A program made the translations under genes and the position numbers. The notes under the pieces are model-generated. The model made no database searches. It was given only the letters and a program-made list of their open reading frames with translations, and was not told where the DNA came from. Source: a virus. Taken from it: a stretch of DNA of 43,561 nucleotides. The first letter of the stretch is position 1; every line of letters starts with the position of its first letter. Positions 1-8,146 of the stretch are shown piece by piece. Where the stretch lies: positions 1 to 43,561 of the IMG/VR virus record IMGVR_UViG_3300031951_000360; one strand, 5' to 3'.

Positions 1-2275
1 CATTTACTTCATAAATACTCTGATTATTCCTTGCATTTTGTTGTATTCTAGCTCCTGCTCCACCGAGTCCAGGTAGTTCTGATACTACCTCTCCAATGGC
101 GTTTTGAAACTTTGCTAGGAATTCCATCAAAATGGAGTTAAGTTCAATGATTGCTTTGAATAGACCGGAGATAAAGAAGTCAATTCCCTGGATAATAGAA
201 GTAACGATACCAGATATACTTCCTCCAGAGAATGATCCCATGATGTCCCCAAATGCATCCATTACTGGACTGGCTAGCACACTGGCTGCATTGGTGAGTC
301 CATGATAGAGTGATCGAACGATGACTTCAACACTCTTGTAGATTTGTTGGAAGAATACGACAACGTATTCTACGTTGTACATGAAGACATTCCATGCAGC
401 AATCAGTTGGTTTCGTATGATTGCGATAACTCCCTGGAAGGCTGCACCGATAGCATCGAATCCTGTTTGGGAGAATCCTTCTTTAAATGCTGTGAAACCT
501 ATTCTCAATAGTTCAAATGCAGGAGAGGCGTATGTTGCAATTCGGCTGATTTGAGAGATAGCTCCTGCAATTCCACGACCAAGTGCAGCAAAAGCATTAG
601 CGATGACCGGGATCTTGTCTCCAAAGATAAGGAGAAAGTTTAGAGCCATCCCAACTGCATTCCAGGAGAATACAAATCTTGCTAGAGTAGTAGAGAATTT
701 AAGAAATCCCATACTCAAGCTCATCAATCCAAATCTGGTCGCCTTCATTTTCTGGAGGAGGAGACCTTCATGGATTAGATTAGCCATTCCTTTTGATTTG
801 CCTATGTTTGCAAGATTGGCTCCCTTAGCAGACATTCTTAGATCCATAGCCTTTTGCATACGAGCAACTTTAGCTGCTTGCATTGCATAAGCTGAGGGTT
901 TATTGAAAGCTACTGCTGCTCCTCCAATAGATCCGAGCATAAACTTTCCAACACTAGCTATTCCTTTAAAGCCAGTTTGTAGTCCACCCACTACAACTGA
1001 GAGTCGAGCAAGGACGAAGGAAAGTGTTAGTGATGCTGCACCGATAGCAATGAGAACTGGTGGAATTGCAAACAGTGTTAGGAACAACGCTTTATTTTCC
1101 ATAACAAACTGGCGACTATATCGTGTTACTCCAGCAATGGCGTTTGCTAGAGCACTGATTTCTGGAGTAACTGCTTCACCGATTTCTAAACCAAGAACAT
1201 GCAATGCACCAAACAATCGACGAGTAGCACCACCAAATTTGGATTCCATTTCAATAGCAGCAAGCCGAGATTCTGCTCCTGCTCGTCTGATGCTTTTAGT
1301 AAATGCTTCTACTCGGTCAACTTCCATTGCAGCAGTAAAAGCACGAGCACCACGAATATTGAATACATCTTGAAAGAATTTAACTTTATCGAGTTGATTC
1401 ATCGAAGAAGTTAATTTGACAATGCTGGCTGAAGTTGCAGCTAAATCTACGCCCCCACCCTCTTTCATGATGATGTTAAATGATGGGAATTTGGATTTAA
1501 TTACATCCAAATTGTTAATCATGTTCAACATCATAGTGTTCAATGACGTACCAGCAAGAGATCCCTTAAGACCTGCTTCAGACATCTGAACGAAGTAACC
1601 CATAAGTTCTTGAACAGAAATACCGAGAACTTGGGCGGTACCTCCGGCATATTTAAATGATTCTCGGAGATCGGCAATCTCAATGGTACCGAGTCGAGTT
1701 GCTTTCAATAGTTGAGAAGTTAATTCGGTACTTGTTTTCATCCTACGATCTAGGGAATCTGTAGCACCAAATAATTCAAAGTTTCTAACAAGATTTGCTA
1801 CTAGATCAGCAGATTCAGTTAAAGAGTAGTTAGTTCCTTTTGCTAAATCGATTACAGATTGGAGTGATCCTTTAATTTCATCTGCTGAAAATCCAGCTTG
1901 TGCAAGAGCAACCGCTGCTTCTCCTACTTTGTCGGCTGTAAATGAAGTTGTTTGTCCGAGTTCTAGAATTGTATTTTTTAGATCAGTAACAGTTGCTACT
2001 TGTTCTTTAGTCTTATTTCCGAAGTATCCTAGTTTAACTGTAAGGTTAAGAATGATATCTTCGAACTTAGCAAAGTTCTTTAGAACAGCACCACCGGCCA
2101 TTCCAGTAAGCAATCCACCACCGAAAGCATTTGTAGCTGCATCTCGGAATGCCCGAGAAGCTGACATCATTTTCGAACTTAATCCGTTCACAACACCAGC
2201 AAATTGCTTGGTTGCTTTATCGGTAAGTTCAACAACGATGACCGCTTTACCTGCTGTAATGCTTTGACGGGACAT
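1..2275 (-). CDS. Tape measure protein, partial (C-terminus beyond left edge)
   Basis: The ATG at 2273-2275 opens a frame that stays open to the window edge (758 codons seen). Tape measure proteins fill the tail tube and set its length. The N-terminal part reads like the TP901-type tape measure family: a KFEDIILNL / FGATDSLDRRMKTSTELT region, then long helical Ala/Gly-rich stretches. From about residue 370 come hydrophobic segments (for example ALFLTLFAIPPVLIAIGAASLTL, about residues 385-407) typical of the membrane-inserting part. It directly follows the two tail assembly chaperone frames, the standard siphovirus order. The gene holds almost no copies of the polar G-rich motif common elsewhere in the window; the nearest is an imperfect CTGGAGGAG near 745. 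Family call is confident; total length is unknown. Confidence 0.88.
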   Translation of the reverse strand, partial: MSRQSITAGKAVIVVELTDKATKQFAGVVNGLSSKMMSASRAFRDAATNAFGGGLLTGMAGGAVLKNFAKFEDIILNLTVKLGYFGNKTKEQVATVTDLKNTILELGQTTSFTADKVGEAAVALAQAGFSADEIKGSLQSVIDLAKGTNYSLTESADLVANLVRNFELFGATDSLDRRMKTSTELTSQLLKATRLGTIEIADLRESFKYAGGTAQVLGISVQELMGYFVQMSEAGLKGSLAGTSLNTMMLNMINNLDVIKSKFPSFNIIMKEGGGVDLAATSASIVKLTSSMNQLDKVKFFQDVFNIRGARAFTAAMEVDRVEAFTKSIRRAGAESRLAAIEMESKFGGATRRLFGALHVLGLEIGEAVTPEISALANAIAGVTRYSRQFVMENKALFLTLFAIPPVLIAIGAASLTLSFVLARLSVVVGGLQTGFKGIASVGKFMLGSIGGAAVAFNKPSAYAMQAAKVARMQKAMDLRMSAKGANLANIGKSKGMANLIHEGLLLQKMKATRFGLMSLSMGFLKFSTTLARFVFSWNAVGMALNFLLIFGDKIPVIANAFAALGRGIAGAISQISRIATYASPAFELLRIGFTAFKEGFSQTGFDAIGAAFQGVIAIIRNQLIAAWNVFMYNVEYVVVFFQQIYKSVEVIVRSLYHGLTNAASVLASPVMDAFGDIMGSFSGGSISGIVTSIIQGIDFFISGLFKAIIELNSILMEFLAKFQNAIGEVVSELPGLGGAGARIQQNARNNQSIYEVN

Positions 2276-2331
2276 GGATTAGTTCCTGGGGACAAGTGCT
2301 TCACGAGTCATTATCTAATGATAATTCCCGC

Positions 2332-2646
2332 TCATTGCCTGGGGGAGTGGAAGTTGTGTACTGCTGCTCTTAGTGCGTCTGGGCCTTTATTAAGGGAGGC
2401 ACGCTTGCTATTTGGAAGCAGATCAGATGATTGTGCAGAACAGGCCCAATAGATTTGATCACGTTCTTGAGCTATCTGCTCGATGTACATGATTTCACCT
2501 ATGGTTCTGTGATCTATTGAGATTCCTCTGGACTCGAGTCTGAAGGCAATGTGGATGATTCCGGAGAGTCGATCTTCAGTTGCTTCATTTCTCTTTTCAT
2601 TTGATCCCACAGATCCCGAAGTACCCCCTTCTTCTGGGGGCTGGAA
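2332..2646 (-). CDS. Tail assembly chaperone, frameshift extension (GT-like C-terminal part)
   Basis: This is the -1 frame entered from the upstream chaperone gene. If ribosomes slip at AAATTTT (2646-2652), they continue here for 104 codons to the TGA at 2332-2334, giving a fusion of about 208 residues. The frame is open from the slip site. Its first possible start inside is a GTG at 2608-2610, with no convincing ribosome binding site, which favours frameshifting over independent initiation. In lambda-like phages the G/GT pair coats the tape measure protein during tail assembly; the order tail tube, G, GT, tape measure is kept here. Residues include an IDHRTIGEIMYIEQIAQER helix-rich segment. 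The last codons carry a copy of the polar motif (2339-2349). Confidence 0.7.
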   Translation of the reverse strand, partial: FQPPEEGGTSGSVGSNEKRNEATEDRLSGIIHIAFRLESRGISIDHRTIGEIMYIEQIAQERDQIYWACSAQSSDLLPNSKRASLNKGPDALRAAVHNFHSPRQ

Positions 2647-2957
2647 AAATTTATGACGGCGGCCCAGAATACTTCTCGGAATCCTTCGATGGCATCCGGC
2701 TCACTGTCAAGAAGTTCTAGGAATTTCTCAAAGTCGAATGCGACTTGTGGTTCAAGAAAGAACCAGCAAAGATTGAGAGTTACTTCGTCATCTAGTAACA
2801 ATCGTCCCGCAGTTGTATTGGTTACTTTTTCGTCAATGAACAACTTGAGGATTTCAAGATCGAATCTACTGGGGAGAGTACTGTATGCTAGCTTCCATGT
2901 GATCTCGATGGGATAGGTTTTACCGTTGAACAGGAACTTTGCGATTGGTTTGGACAT
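2514..2957 (-). CDS. Tail assembly chaperone (G-like)
   Basis: 147 residues, acidic with a Ser/Pro/Glu-rich tail. It lies between the tail tube gene and the tape measure gene, where siphoviruses encode the tail assembly chaperone. The sequence itself (FLFNGKTYPIEITWKLAYST, then a helical middle with LELLDSEPDAIEGFREVFWAAV) suits small phage tail chaperones, but I rely mainly on position and on the frameshift architecture. The slip site AAATTTT lies at codons 103-104, so the normal product is 147 residues and the frameshifted product about 208. Two copies of the polar motif fall inside the gene (about 2634 and 2871). Confidence 0.72.
   Translation of the reverse strand: MSKPIAKFLFNGKTYPIEITWKLAYSTLPSRFDLEILKLFIDEKVTNTTAGRLLLDDEVTLNLCWFFLEPQVAFDFEKFLELLDSEPDAIEGFREVFWAAVINFSSPQKKGVLRDLWDQMKREMKQLKIDSPESSTLPSDSSPEESQ
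2646..2652 (-). other. -1 frameshift slippery heptamer A AAT TTT
   Basis: On the minus strand the heptamer AAATTTT is phased as A-AAT-TTT in the upstream gene, the canonical X-XXY-YYZ arrangement for -1 slippage. The -1 frame is open from this point to 2332, whereas the 0 frame stops at 2514. GC-rich sequence with short self-complementary blocks follows downstream, but I did not establish a clear pseudoknot. Confidence 0.7.
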
Positions 2958-3007
2958 AGTGAGGTTGGTCTTTGGTCAAGAGAAAGGGAAAAAGGCCGAA
3001 GGTGAAG

Positions 3008-3049
3008 TTAGTACATCCGCACGACACACCAACGTTCTTGCATCATCAT
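3008..3049 (-). CDS. Possible 13-residue leader micro-ORF
   Basis: The 198-base gap between the tail tube gene and the tail chaperone gene contains three consecutive ATG codons preceded by a strong Shine-Dalgarno-like GGAGGG six bases upstream, then ten more codons (MMMQERWCVVRMY) and TAA. It could be a leader peptide tuning the ratio of tail chaperone to tube protein, or a decayed gene start. The same gap holds one of the few reversed copies of the polar motif (3091-3101) and an AT-rich stretch (3066-3082). No promoter or terminator in the gap is convincing. Confidence 0.25.
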   Translation of the reverse strand: MMMQERWCVVRMY

Positions 3050-3155
3050 GATGCCCTCCGACCTATTTTAAAATTTATACAAGTAAGGTTCCCTCCCAGG
3101 AAAAAGGAAGGACCCCAACGAACAGCAGATCTTCAATGAAAGATTTGACTGTGAG

Positions 3156-4034
3156 TTACGCTACTGGCTTTCGAATCGGATCTCGGGTTACTTCAGCACC
3201 GAGAGCATTTGCAATGATTTCGTTCAGAGCCACAACAAGTGCGTCTCGATTGAAACCACCCAAACCTACTGCTTTGTACCCACCACGCCGTCCGGTCAGC
3301 ATCTTGTTTTCTGGGAGGACTCGATCTTGTTCCACCAGATTCATGAGAAGGCTGTCAACCTTTTCTTCTCCCAACCAGGAGATGATTGGACCGACGTCTG
3401 TGAAGATTTCTTCTGCTGTGGTATTGGTGATACCACGGTAGATGTCATGCTTCAAGATTTCGTTAGCCAAGGCTTCCATGTCATACGTGGCAAACGATCC
3501 TGGGTTGTACGTGGCAATCGTACTTGCTGCTCGGGTAATAACAGGAGCAATGTAGCATCCTGATTTCACACAAGCTGCTGGTTTGAGTTTGTAATTTTGT
3601 TTCTGCGATCCGGTTTCTGGACCAGAGATCGTAGCTTCAAAGTTACGCCACTTGCCTTTGAACCCAACATTGTCCAAGACCGAAATGTATCCGGTAAGGA
3701 TAAGTAGGTTACGGGCATAGCTACCAGCACGCATGGAGTTGAAGTAGATAAAACCCTCATAGAGAGTATCTACCAGTTGTTCTCCGGAGACTTCCAAGTC
3801 TCGTTTGCTTTCGGAGTATTGACGATAGAGCAAAGATGGATCACGAGAAGAAAGTTCTTCTTCGCTTTCCGTTTCGGTGATTGTTACGTCACCGGTGATT
3901 CCTTTGTGGAATACCCACACTGGAGAAGTACACGTTGAACCTCCAGCAATGGCTGGGTTATCAGCGGTGTCATAATAGATGGATACGTCTGTACCCTTCT
4001 TATCACACTGAGTAAGATCAGTGAGCATTGGCAT
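3156..4034 (-). CDS. Major tail (tube) protein, probable
   Basis: 292 residues, ATG start with AGGA eight bases upstream. No catalytic motif is visible. Assignment rests on position between the tail-terminator-like gene and the frameshifted chaperones, and on composition: a mid-sized beta-rich protein starting with a Thr/Ser/Asp-rich segment and containing a central SGPETGSQKQNYKL turn region. It would polymerise into the tail tube. A copy of the polar motif lies near the 3' end (3311). It could instead be a sheath-less tail structural protein of another fold, so the exact class is inferred. Confidence 0.6.
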   Translation of the reverse strand: MPMLTDLTQCDKKGTDVSIYYDTADNPAIAGGSTCTSPVWVFHKGITGDVTITETESEEELSSRDPSLLYRQYSESKRDLEVSGEQLVDTLYEGFIYFNSMRAGSYARNLLILTGYISVLDNVGFKGKWRNFEATISGPETGSQKQNYKLKPAACVKSGCYIAPVITRAASTIATYNPGSFATYDMEALANEILKHDIYRGITNTTAEEIFTDVGPIISWLGEEKVDSLLMNLVEQDRVLPENKMLTGRRGGYKAVGLGGFNRDALVVALNEIIANALGAEVTRDPIRKPVA

Positions 4035-4060
4035 TGAATGGTTCCTTGTTGGATAGTTGT

Positions 4061-4504
4061 CTACGGATTCATGTTGAATTGGCGAGCCATGCTCACACTA
4101 AATTCTTTGGGGATCTTCCCTCTTGCAATAAGTTGTTTAAGGGTGTGATTCATAAATGATCGTTCAGGGTACTGATAGTACGCTTTACGACTAAAGTATG
4201 TACCACCAAATTCATGAATGTGAGGAACAGGTTCGTTAAAGAAGTTACTCCCAGGAAATTTAACAGGACCAATGATTGCACCATTTCTATAAACGGTGTA
4301 TTCAATGATCCGCAATCCACCCCTCGTTTTAGCGAAGGGTGGATGTCCTGCTGGAGCTGTTCTTTTACTTACCCTCAGAGTCCGAATACATGCACCACGG
4401 ATAAGTGCTGCTACTCCTCTAAGACCCTTTGTTTTTCCTTTATCAACTGTGTAGTTGAATTTTTGGAGATAGAAGATTCCTCGAAATGTTGCACTGAATG
4501 TCAT
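4061..4504 (-). CDS. Head-tail joining / tail completion protein, HK97 gp10-like
   Basis: 147 residues. Its ATG overlaps the upstream stop (TGATG). The basic segment RTLRVSKRTAPAGHPPFAKTRGGLR followed by IIEYTVYRNGAIIGPVKFPGS is the pattern of HK97 gp10-type tail completion proteins (a run of Arg/Lys, a Pro-Gly turn, then a V/IGP strand). It precedes the tail tube gene, as gp10-like genes normally do. It carries one of the few reversed copies of the polar motif (4247-4257, reading TTTCCTGGGAG on the coding strand). Confidence 0.6.
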   Translation of the reverse strand: MTFSATFRGIFYLQKFNYTVDKGKTKGLRGVAALIRGACIRTLRVSKRTAPAGHPPFAKTRGGLRIIEYTVYRNGAIIGPVKFPGSNFFNEPVPHIHEFGGTYFSRKAYYQYPERSFMNHTLKQLIARGKIPKEFSVSMARQFNMNP

Positions 4505-4986
4505 CAGGTGTAATCCTGGCTAGTACAAGCCTGTCGGTTGAAAGTGAAATCTGTTACGGACAGAAAGTTCCGTTGATTTAATTCGATCTCTACTGGGGGT
4601 TGTGCTTCCACATTCGTAATCAAATATGGATTCCAGTTACCAGTCAAAGTATTTAAATCGAGTTTTTCACGCAACTCTAGGACTCGTTTAACCTCGTTCC
4701 AATCAGTGACATCGTTTCGACTGAATCCACTAAATGGTAACAGAAGTGCAATACTGATTTGGAGATCTACTCCAATGCTACTTCTACTCGCCCGTCCCGT
4801 CATTTCCTGGGAGAAGGAAGTTACTAGTGGCATCACGTAGATCTTTGGTTCCTTTGAACTCACGAGTTGTTCGGGATCGAGACATGCCTCAACAGATATG
4901 AAGTCAGGGATTCGATAGTATCCCCAGTAAGCCATACCAAGACCGTTCAAGTATGTCACTATTTGTTCGGTAAGTTCACCTAACAT
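4504..4986 (-). CDS. Tail terminator / minor tail protein candidate
   Basis: 160 residues. Starts MLGELTEQIVTYLNGLGMAYWGYYRIPDFISVEACLDPEQL, a helix followed by strands, as in gpU/gp37-like terminator proteins that cap the tail tube. No catalytic motif. It lies between the 120-residue connector gene and the gp10-like gene, matching the usual connector / completion / terminator block. Function is inferred from position and size. Confidence 0.45.
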   Translation of the reverse strand: MLGELTEQIVTYLNGLGMAYWGYYRIPDFISVEACLDPEQLVSSKEPKIYVMPLVTSFSQEMTGRASRSSIGVDLQISIALLLPFSGFSRNDVTDWNEVKRVLELREKLDLNTLTGNWNPYLITNVEAQPPVEIELNQRNFLSVTDFTFNRQACTSQDYT

Positions 4987-5349
4987 CTAACATCCCTTTT
5001 CTGTTGTGATAAGAACTAGTCTTATACGTTCATGATCGTTGTAGAAGAACGACCCTTTAGGATCTATGACTAGTTCGTACAGCGTGTGGGGATACCCAAC
5101 AACTTCGATTTCAAGTCCTCGTACCAAAGGAAGTTCAGTGGCTTCGAAGGCAACTCGATCTATCATGAAGTGAAACCGTTGTCCAATCATCTTGACTCTA
5201 GCAGAATCAAAGATTGCTCGGCTTTCAGGAATCGTAGCTTTCAAGGGATACTTGGGGGTATCTGGAAGTCCAATCAAAATATCGACGTCGGTATGTTGAT
5301 CGGTTACTTTGTACAGATACTGAAGTCCCCAAGAAAGCATATTGTTCAT
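4987..5349 (-). CDS. Head-tail connector (stopper) candidate
   Basis: 120 residues, starting MNNMLSWGLQYLYKVTDQHTDVDILIG. Small beta-rich proteins directly after the capsid and decoration genes are usually head closure or stopper proteins. The LPLVRGLEIEVVG ... LYELVIDPKGSFFYNDHERIRLVL segment is strand-rich, consistent with that role. No diagnostic motif was seen. The stop is directly followed by the ATG of the next gene. Confidence 0.4.
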   Translation of the reverse strand: MNNMLSWGLQYLYKVTDQHTDVDILIGLPDTPKYPLKATIPESRAIFDSARVKMIGQRFHFMIDRVAFEATELPLVRGLEIEVVGYPHTLYELVIDPKGSFFYNDHERIRLVLITTEKGC

Positions 5350-5382
5350 GATAGATCCTAAAAGATGTGATGAAGAATGATC

Positions 5383-5895
5383 CTAGTGGAAAACTGGGAT
5401 CGTTCCGATGGCTGGACTTGCGATGCTACTGCACATCACTCGTACAAATCCGGCACTTGTCGTACCGTTAGCACAAGCAATTGCTTTGGACGAACCGTTC
5501 AAAACAAAGTTTCCTGCTGGAGCAACCGCTGTACCAAGGATGAAACCGTTGGTTGGAGCAGCACGAACTGCACCGCCGACACCGGCAACAACCGAAGTAA
5601 CGTCGTAAGACCACCATACGGTGTCGTTTTGCAGGATGTCGGCACCGAGTGTACCACCGATACGTGCTTCGACGATCCAATCCATAACTACCGATCCCAT
5701 TCTTCCTGGGTGGATGGCGGATTGTGCGATACCGACACGGCCACCGATCAAGACAGGTTCACCCTGTAGGATCGTGCTAGTGAGGCTGTTGTAGTAGTTG
5801 ACGGAAAGTTCACCAGATTGTTTGATGACACATGGTGGGTCATATGATTCCAAGAGAACTGGATCAGCGACCCGATTGGGAGTAGAGACTGGCAT
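5383..5895 (-). CDS. DUF2190-like capsid decoration protein
   Basis: 170 residues. The pattern GEPVLIGGRVGIAQSAIHPGRMGSVVMDWIVEA, then DTVWWSYDVTSVV and a terminal GFVRVMCSS segment, is the signature of DUF2190 proteins, which are found next to phage major capsid genes and are thought to stabilise or decorate the shell. AAGGAA lies nine bases before the ATG. It follows the protease-capsid gene after a 106-base gap that carries a hairpin. A polar-motif copy lies at 5706. Confidence 0.7.
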   Translation of the reverse strand: MPVSTPNRVADPVLLESYDPPCVIKQSGELSVNYYNSLTSTILQGEPVLIGGRVGIAQSAIHPGRMGSVVMDWIVEARIGGTLGADILQNDTVWWSYDVTSVVAGVGGAVRAAPTNGFILGTAVAPAGNFVLNGSSKAIACANGTTSAGFVRVMCSSIASPAIGTIPVFH

Positions 5896-5940
5896 TGTTC
5901 AAGATTCCTTATGGAAATGTTCAGAATGAAGTTGATACAA

Positions 5941-5965
5941 ACAGTAGGTAAACTGTACCTACTGT
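5941..5965 (-). terminator. Hairpin between capsid and decoration genes
   Basis: A perfect 10-bp stem (ACAGTAGGTA / TACCTACTGT) with a 5-base loop, the strongest structure in the 106-base gap 5896-6001. On the transcribed strand it is followed by only a short T-rich stretch (TTTGT). It may therefore be a partial terminator, an mRNA end stabiliser or a processing site that raises capsid mRNA over downstream genes. I could not decide which. Confidence 0.45.
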
Positions 5966-6001
5966 ATGGAAAGTAATAGTAAGTTGAACAGAAACTATCA
6001 G

Positions 6002-8146
6002 TTAGCCGTTATTGCAACGGACAACTGCTTCTCGTTCTCGTTCGTTGATTTCAACGTCCCAATAACCACGGACGCCCATACCAAGCATGTTTTCTGGAAG
6101 TTCGACAGCTTCGATGGTTGGTCGCTTCTGTCCTCGTAGATAGGTGATAGAGTATGGAGCAAAGCGGCTCGACGATGGCCACAGCAACCAGGTGGATTCC
6201 GTGCAGAACGTGGATGCAACACCACGGTTCAACAACGAAATGTTGCTCATTTGTGGGAACACCAACAGGTCCAGCTTACCGAACCAGTAGTTCTTGTCAC
6301 CGGTCTTGGTGTTGGATGTCGTGTCGTTGACAATCCGATCTTGCTTCAGGATTTCCCAAGCAGCTTCTTCTCCGGAGATCGAAGTGATGAGAGTCCATCG
6401 GTCGTTGATCAGATTGACGTAGTTTGGACCACGGTTCTCGTTGTACTGACGAGCTGCGTTGTAACGAGCAGACAGGTTAGCACGGGTGAGTGCAGTGGTG
6501 GTGAAGCTGTTGTCCGAGTTGACCCAGAAGGTTGCGGCGGCAGCAGCTTGAACCAACATCTTACGACCGAGTTTCTGGTCAGGAACAATCAAAGCTCCTT
6601 CAACCATTGCTTCGAGCATAGATGCAATGACGCCCATGTCATCATTGATGACGTCCTTACGGCTCCAAACAACCAACTGAGCAATCGTATCAAGATCACT
6701 GAGGTACCGTTGTTCGTTTCCGAACTCGGTCATTTCGATCTTACCGGAATCTGGGAGAGTATCCCAGATGGTTCCGCCAGATGCTCGGTAGCGTTCAGTA
6801 CGACGGAAGTCCTTGTTGGATTCTTCCTTCAAGTGCTTTGCAGCAAATGGTTCGTTGATGGTCCAACGATCTTCGAGAATCCAATCGGTTGACTTACGCA
6901 ACAGGTTGGGCATGTCGATGGTGCTGTAACTTGCATTCAAGAACAACTGGCGGTTGTGGTTCTTGATGGACTTGCACATCAAATCGATGTCCGAGAATCC
7001 AGTGAACCGGCGGTTGCCTTCTTGAGCATTGGCAATGTTCAACAAGGTTTCAACCCAACCCCACTTTGGACGACTGTCAGCATTGTCGACAATTTTCTTG
7101 TCGATATACTTCGCAACGGTTTCGGGTTTGACACCGACAGCCAATGCAAAGTGAGCTGCAATCGTATCTTCTTGACTTTGCCCTTGATCAGGTTTGATGT
7201 TGGGTACACGTGGCAAACCGTTTTCCCACATCTTAACCTTGATGCTGTTCTCGATTTGATCGAGGGATTGACCAGCTTCGTACTGCTGCTCAATGAAGTC
7301 ACTTTCCTGGGGGAAGGAGTTCAGCAGCTTGGTGAGCTTAACGAAGTCCTTACGGGATGGTGCTGCATTGTGAATAGCTGGTGCTGCAACAACCGGAGTG
7401 GTGTTCTGTACAACTGGTGGTACAACAGGGGCAGATTGATCAACCGGTGGGGTTGCAGGTGGAACGGCTGAGTTTTTGATGTTCCGAGGAACTGAATTCT
7501 TGAGCATTGTAATTGCTTCCTTGTTTAAGAGATCAAATTGTGTGTCGGAATCACGGCCCGACATGGTGATTGTCATTTCTTTAAGAACAGATCGTTCTGC
7601 CACGTACATTGGCCCTTCGATTGCTCTGTTGTTAATGGTTCGTTTTTCCCCAGATTTGAGGAAAACAATGTCGCTTTCGTTTTGGATTCGAAGTCCCATT
7701 GAACCTTCAAAGGGGAATCCGTTCTTGAGAGCTTCGACTACCATTGCCTTTTCCTGGGAGGGATAGGATGTTACTCCCTTACCTTGTAAGGAATCAGCGT
7801 TCTGGGTGATGGACGTCGTATGTCCGATTGGTGTCCAATGCTCATGGAGAATTGGAACTGATGCTTTGTGGCTGATCCCGGAGATGTTGTAGATCATTGG
7901 GGCATCAAGCCCGTAATCTGACAGATCAACTGGAGCACCGGAGTAACCGACGAATGAAAGTTCTTTCAAGTCCGAGGCAGATTCACCAGAAGCATTATTA
8001 ACTTCAATTGGACTCCTCAGATTGAAAATTGCTTCACCGTCTTTGGGGGTAAAAGCCGCAGAAGCCATCTTACGGTTGATTTCAGTAGTGCTACTGTTCT
8101 TCAACGTCTGAGGTTTCATCTTCTGAGCTTGACGGGTCTTGACCAT
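6002..8146 (-). CDS. Fused prohead protease and major capsid protein
   Basis: 714 residues from the ATG at 8144-8146, chosen because AGGAAG lies six bases upstream; an upstream TTG at 8165 lacks such a site. The first 210 residues look like a prohead protease: LHEHWTPIGHTT with a candidate catalytic His, then VVEALKNGFPFEGSMGLRI, where related proteases have GFPW-x-x-S-x-G with the nucleophile Ser, then EGPMYVAERSVLKEMTITMSGRDSDT. A Pro/Ala/Val-rich linker (about residues 215-265) is followed by a helical scaffold-like stretch and a capsid domain ending in LRGQKRPTIEAVELPENMLGMGVRGYWDVEINERE, like Mu gpT / HK97-fold capsid C-termini. The fusion implies maturation by self-cleavage. The 5' end overlaps the portal gene by 56 bases. 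Confidence 0.82.
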   Translation of the reverse strand: MVKTRQAQKMKPQTLKNSSTTEINRKMASAAFTPKDGEAIFNLRSPIEVNNASGESASDLKELSFVGYSGAPVDLSDYGLDAPMIYNISGISHKASVPILHEHWTPIGHTTSITQNADSLQGKGVTSYPSQEKAMVVEALKNGFPFEGSMGLRIQNESDIVFLKSGEKRTINNRAIEGPMYVAERSVLKEMTITMSGRDSDTQFDLLNKEAITMLKNSVPRNIKNSAVPPATPPVDQSAPVVPPVVQNTTPVVAAPAIHNAAPSRKDFVKLTKLLNSFPQESDFIEQQYEAGQSLDQIENSIKVKMWENGLPRVPNIKPDQGQSQEDTIAAHFALAVGVKPETVAKYIDKKIVDNADSRPKWGWVETLLNIANAQEGNRRFTGFSDIDLMCKSIKNHNRQLFLNASYSTIDMPNLLRKSTDWILEDRWTINEPFAAKHLKEESNKDFRRTERYRASGGTIWDTLPDSGKIEMTEFGNEQRYLSDLDTIAQLVVWSRKDVINDDMGVIASMLEAMVEGALIVPDQKLGRKMLVQAAAAATFWVNSDNSFTTTALTRANLSARYNAARQYNENRGPNYVNLINDRWTLITSISGEEAAWEILKQDRIVNDTTSNTKTGDKNYWFGKLDLLVFPQMSNISLLNRGVASTFCTESTWLLWPSSSRFAPYSITYLRGQKRPTIEAVELPENMLGMGVRGYWDVEINEREREAVVRCNNG

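Noticed and set aside
6251-6892. Plus-strand open frame of 213 codons over the capsid gene
   Set aside because: It is the reverse-strand shadow of the protease-capsid gene; no ribosome site and no recognisable protein.
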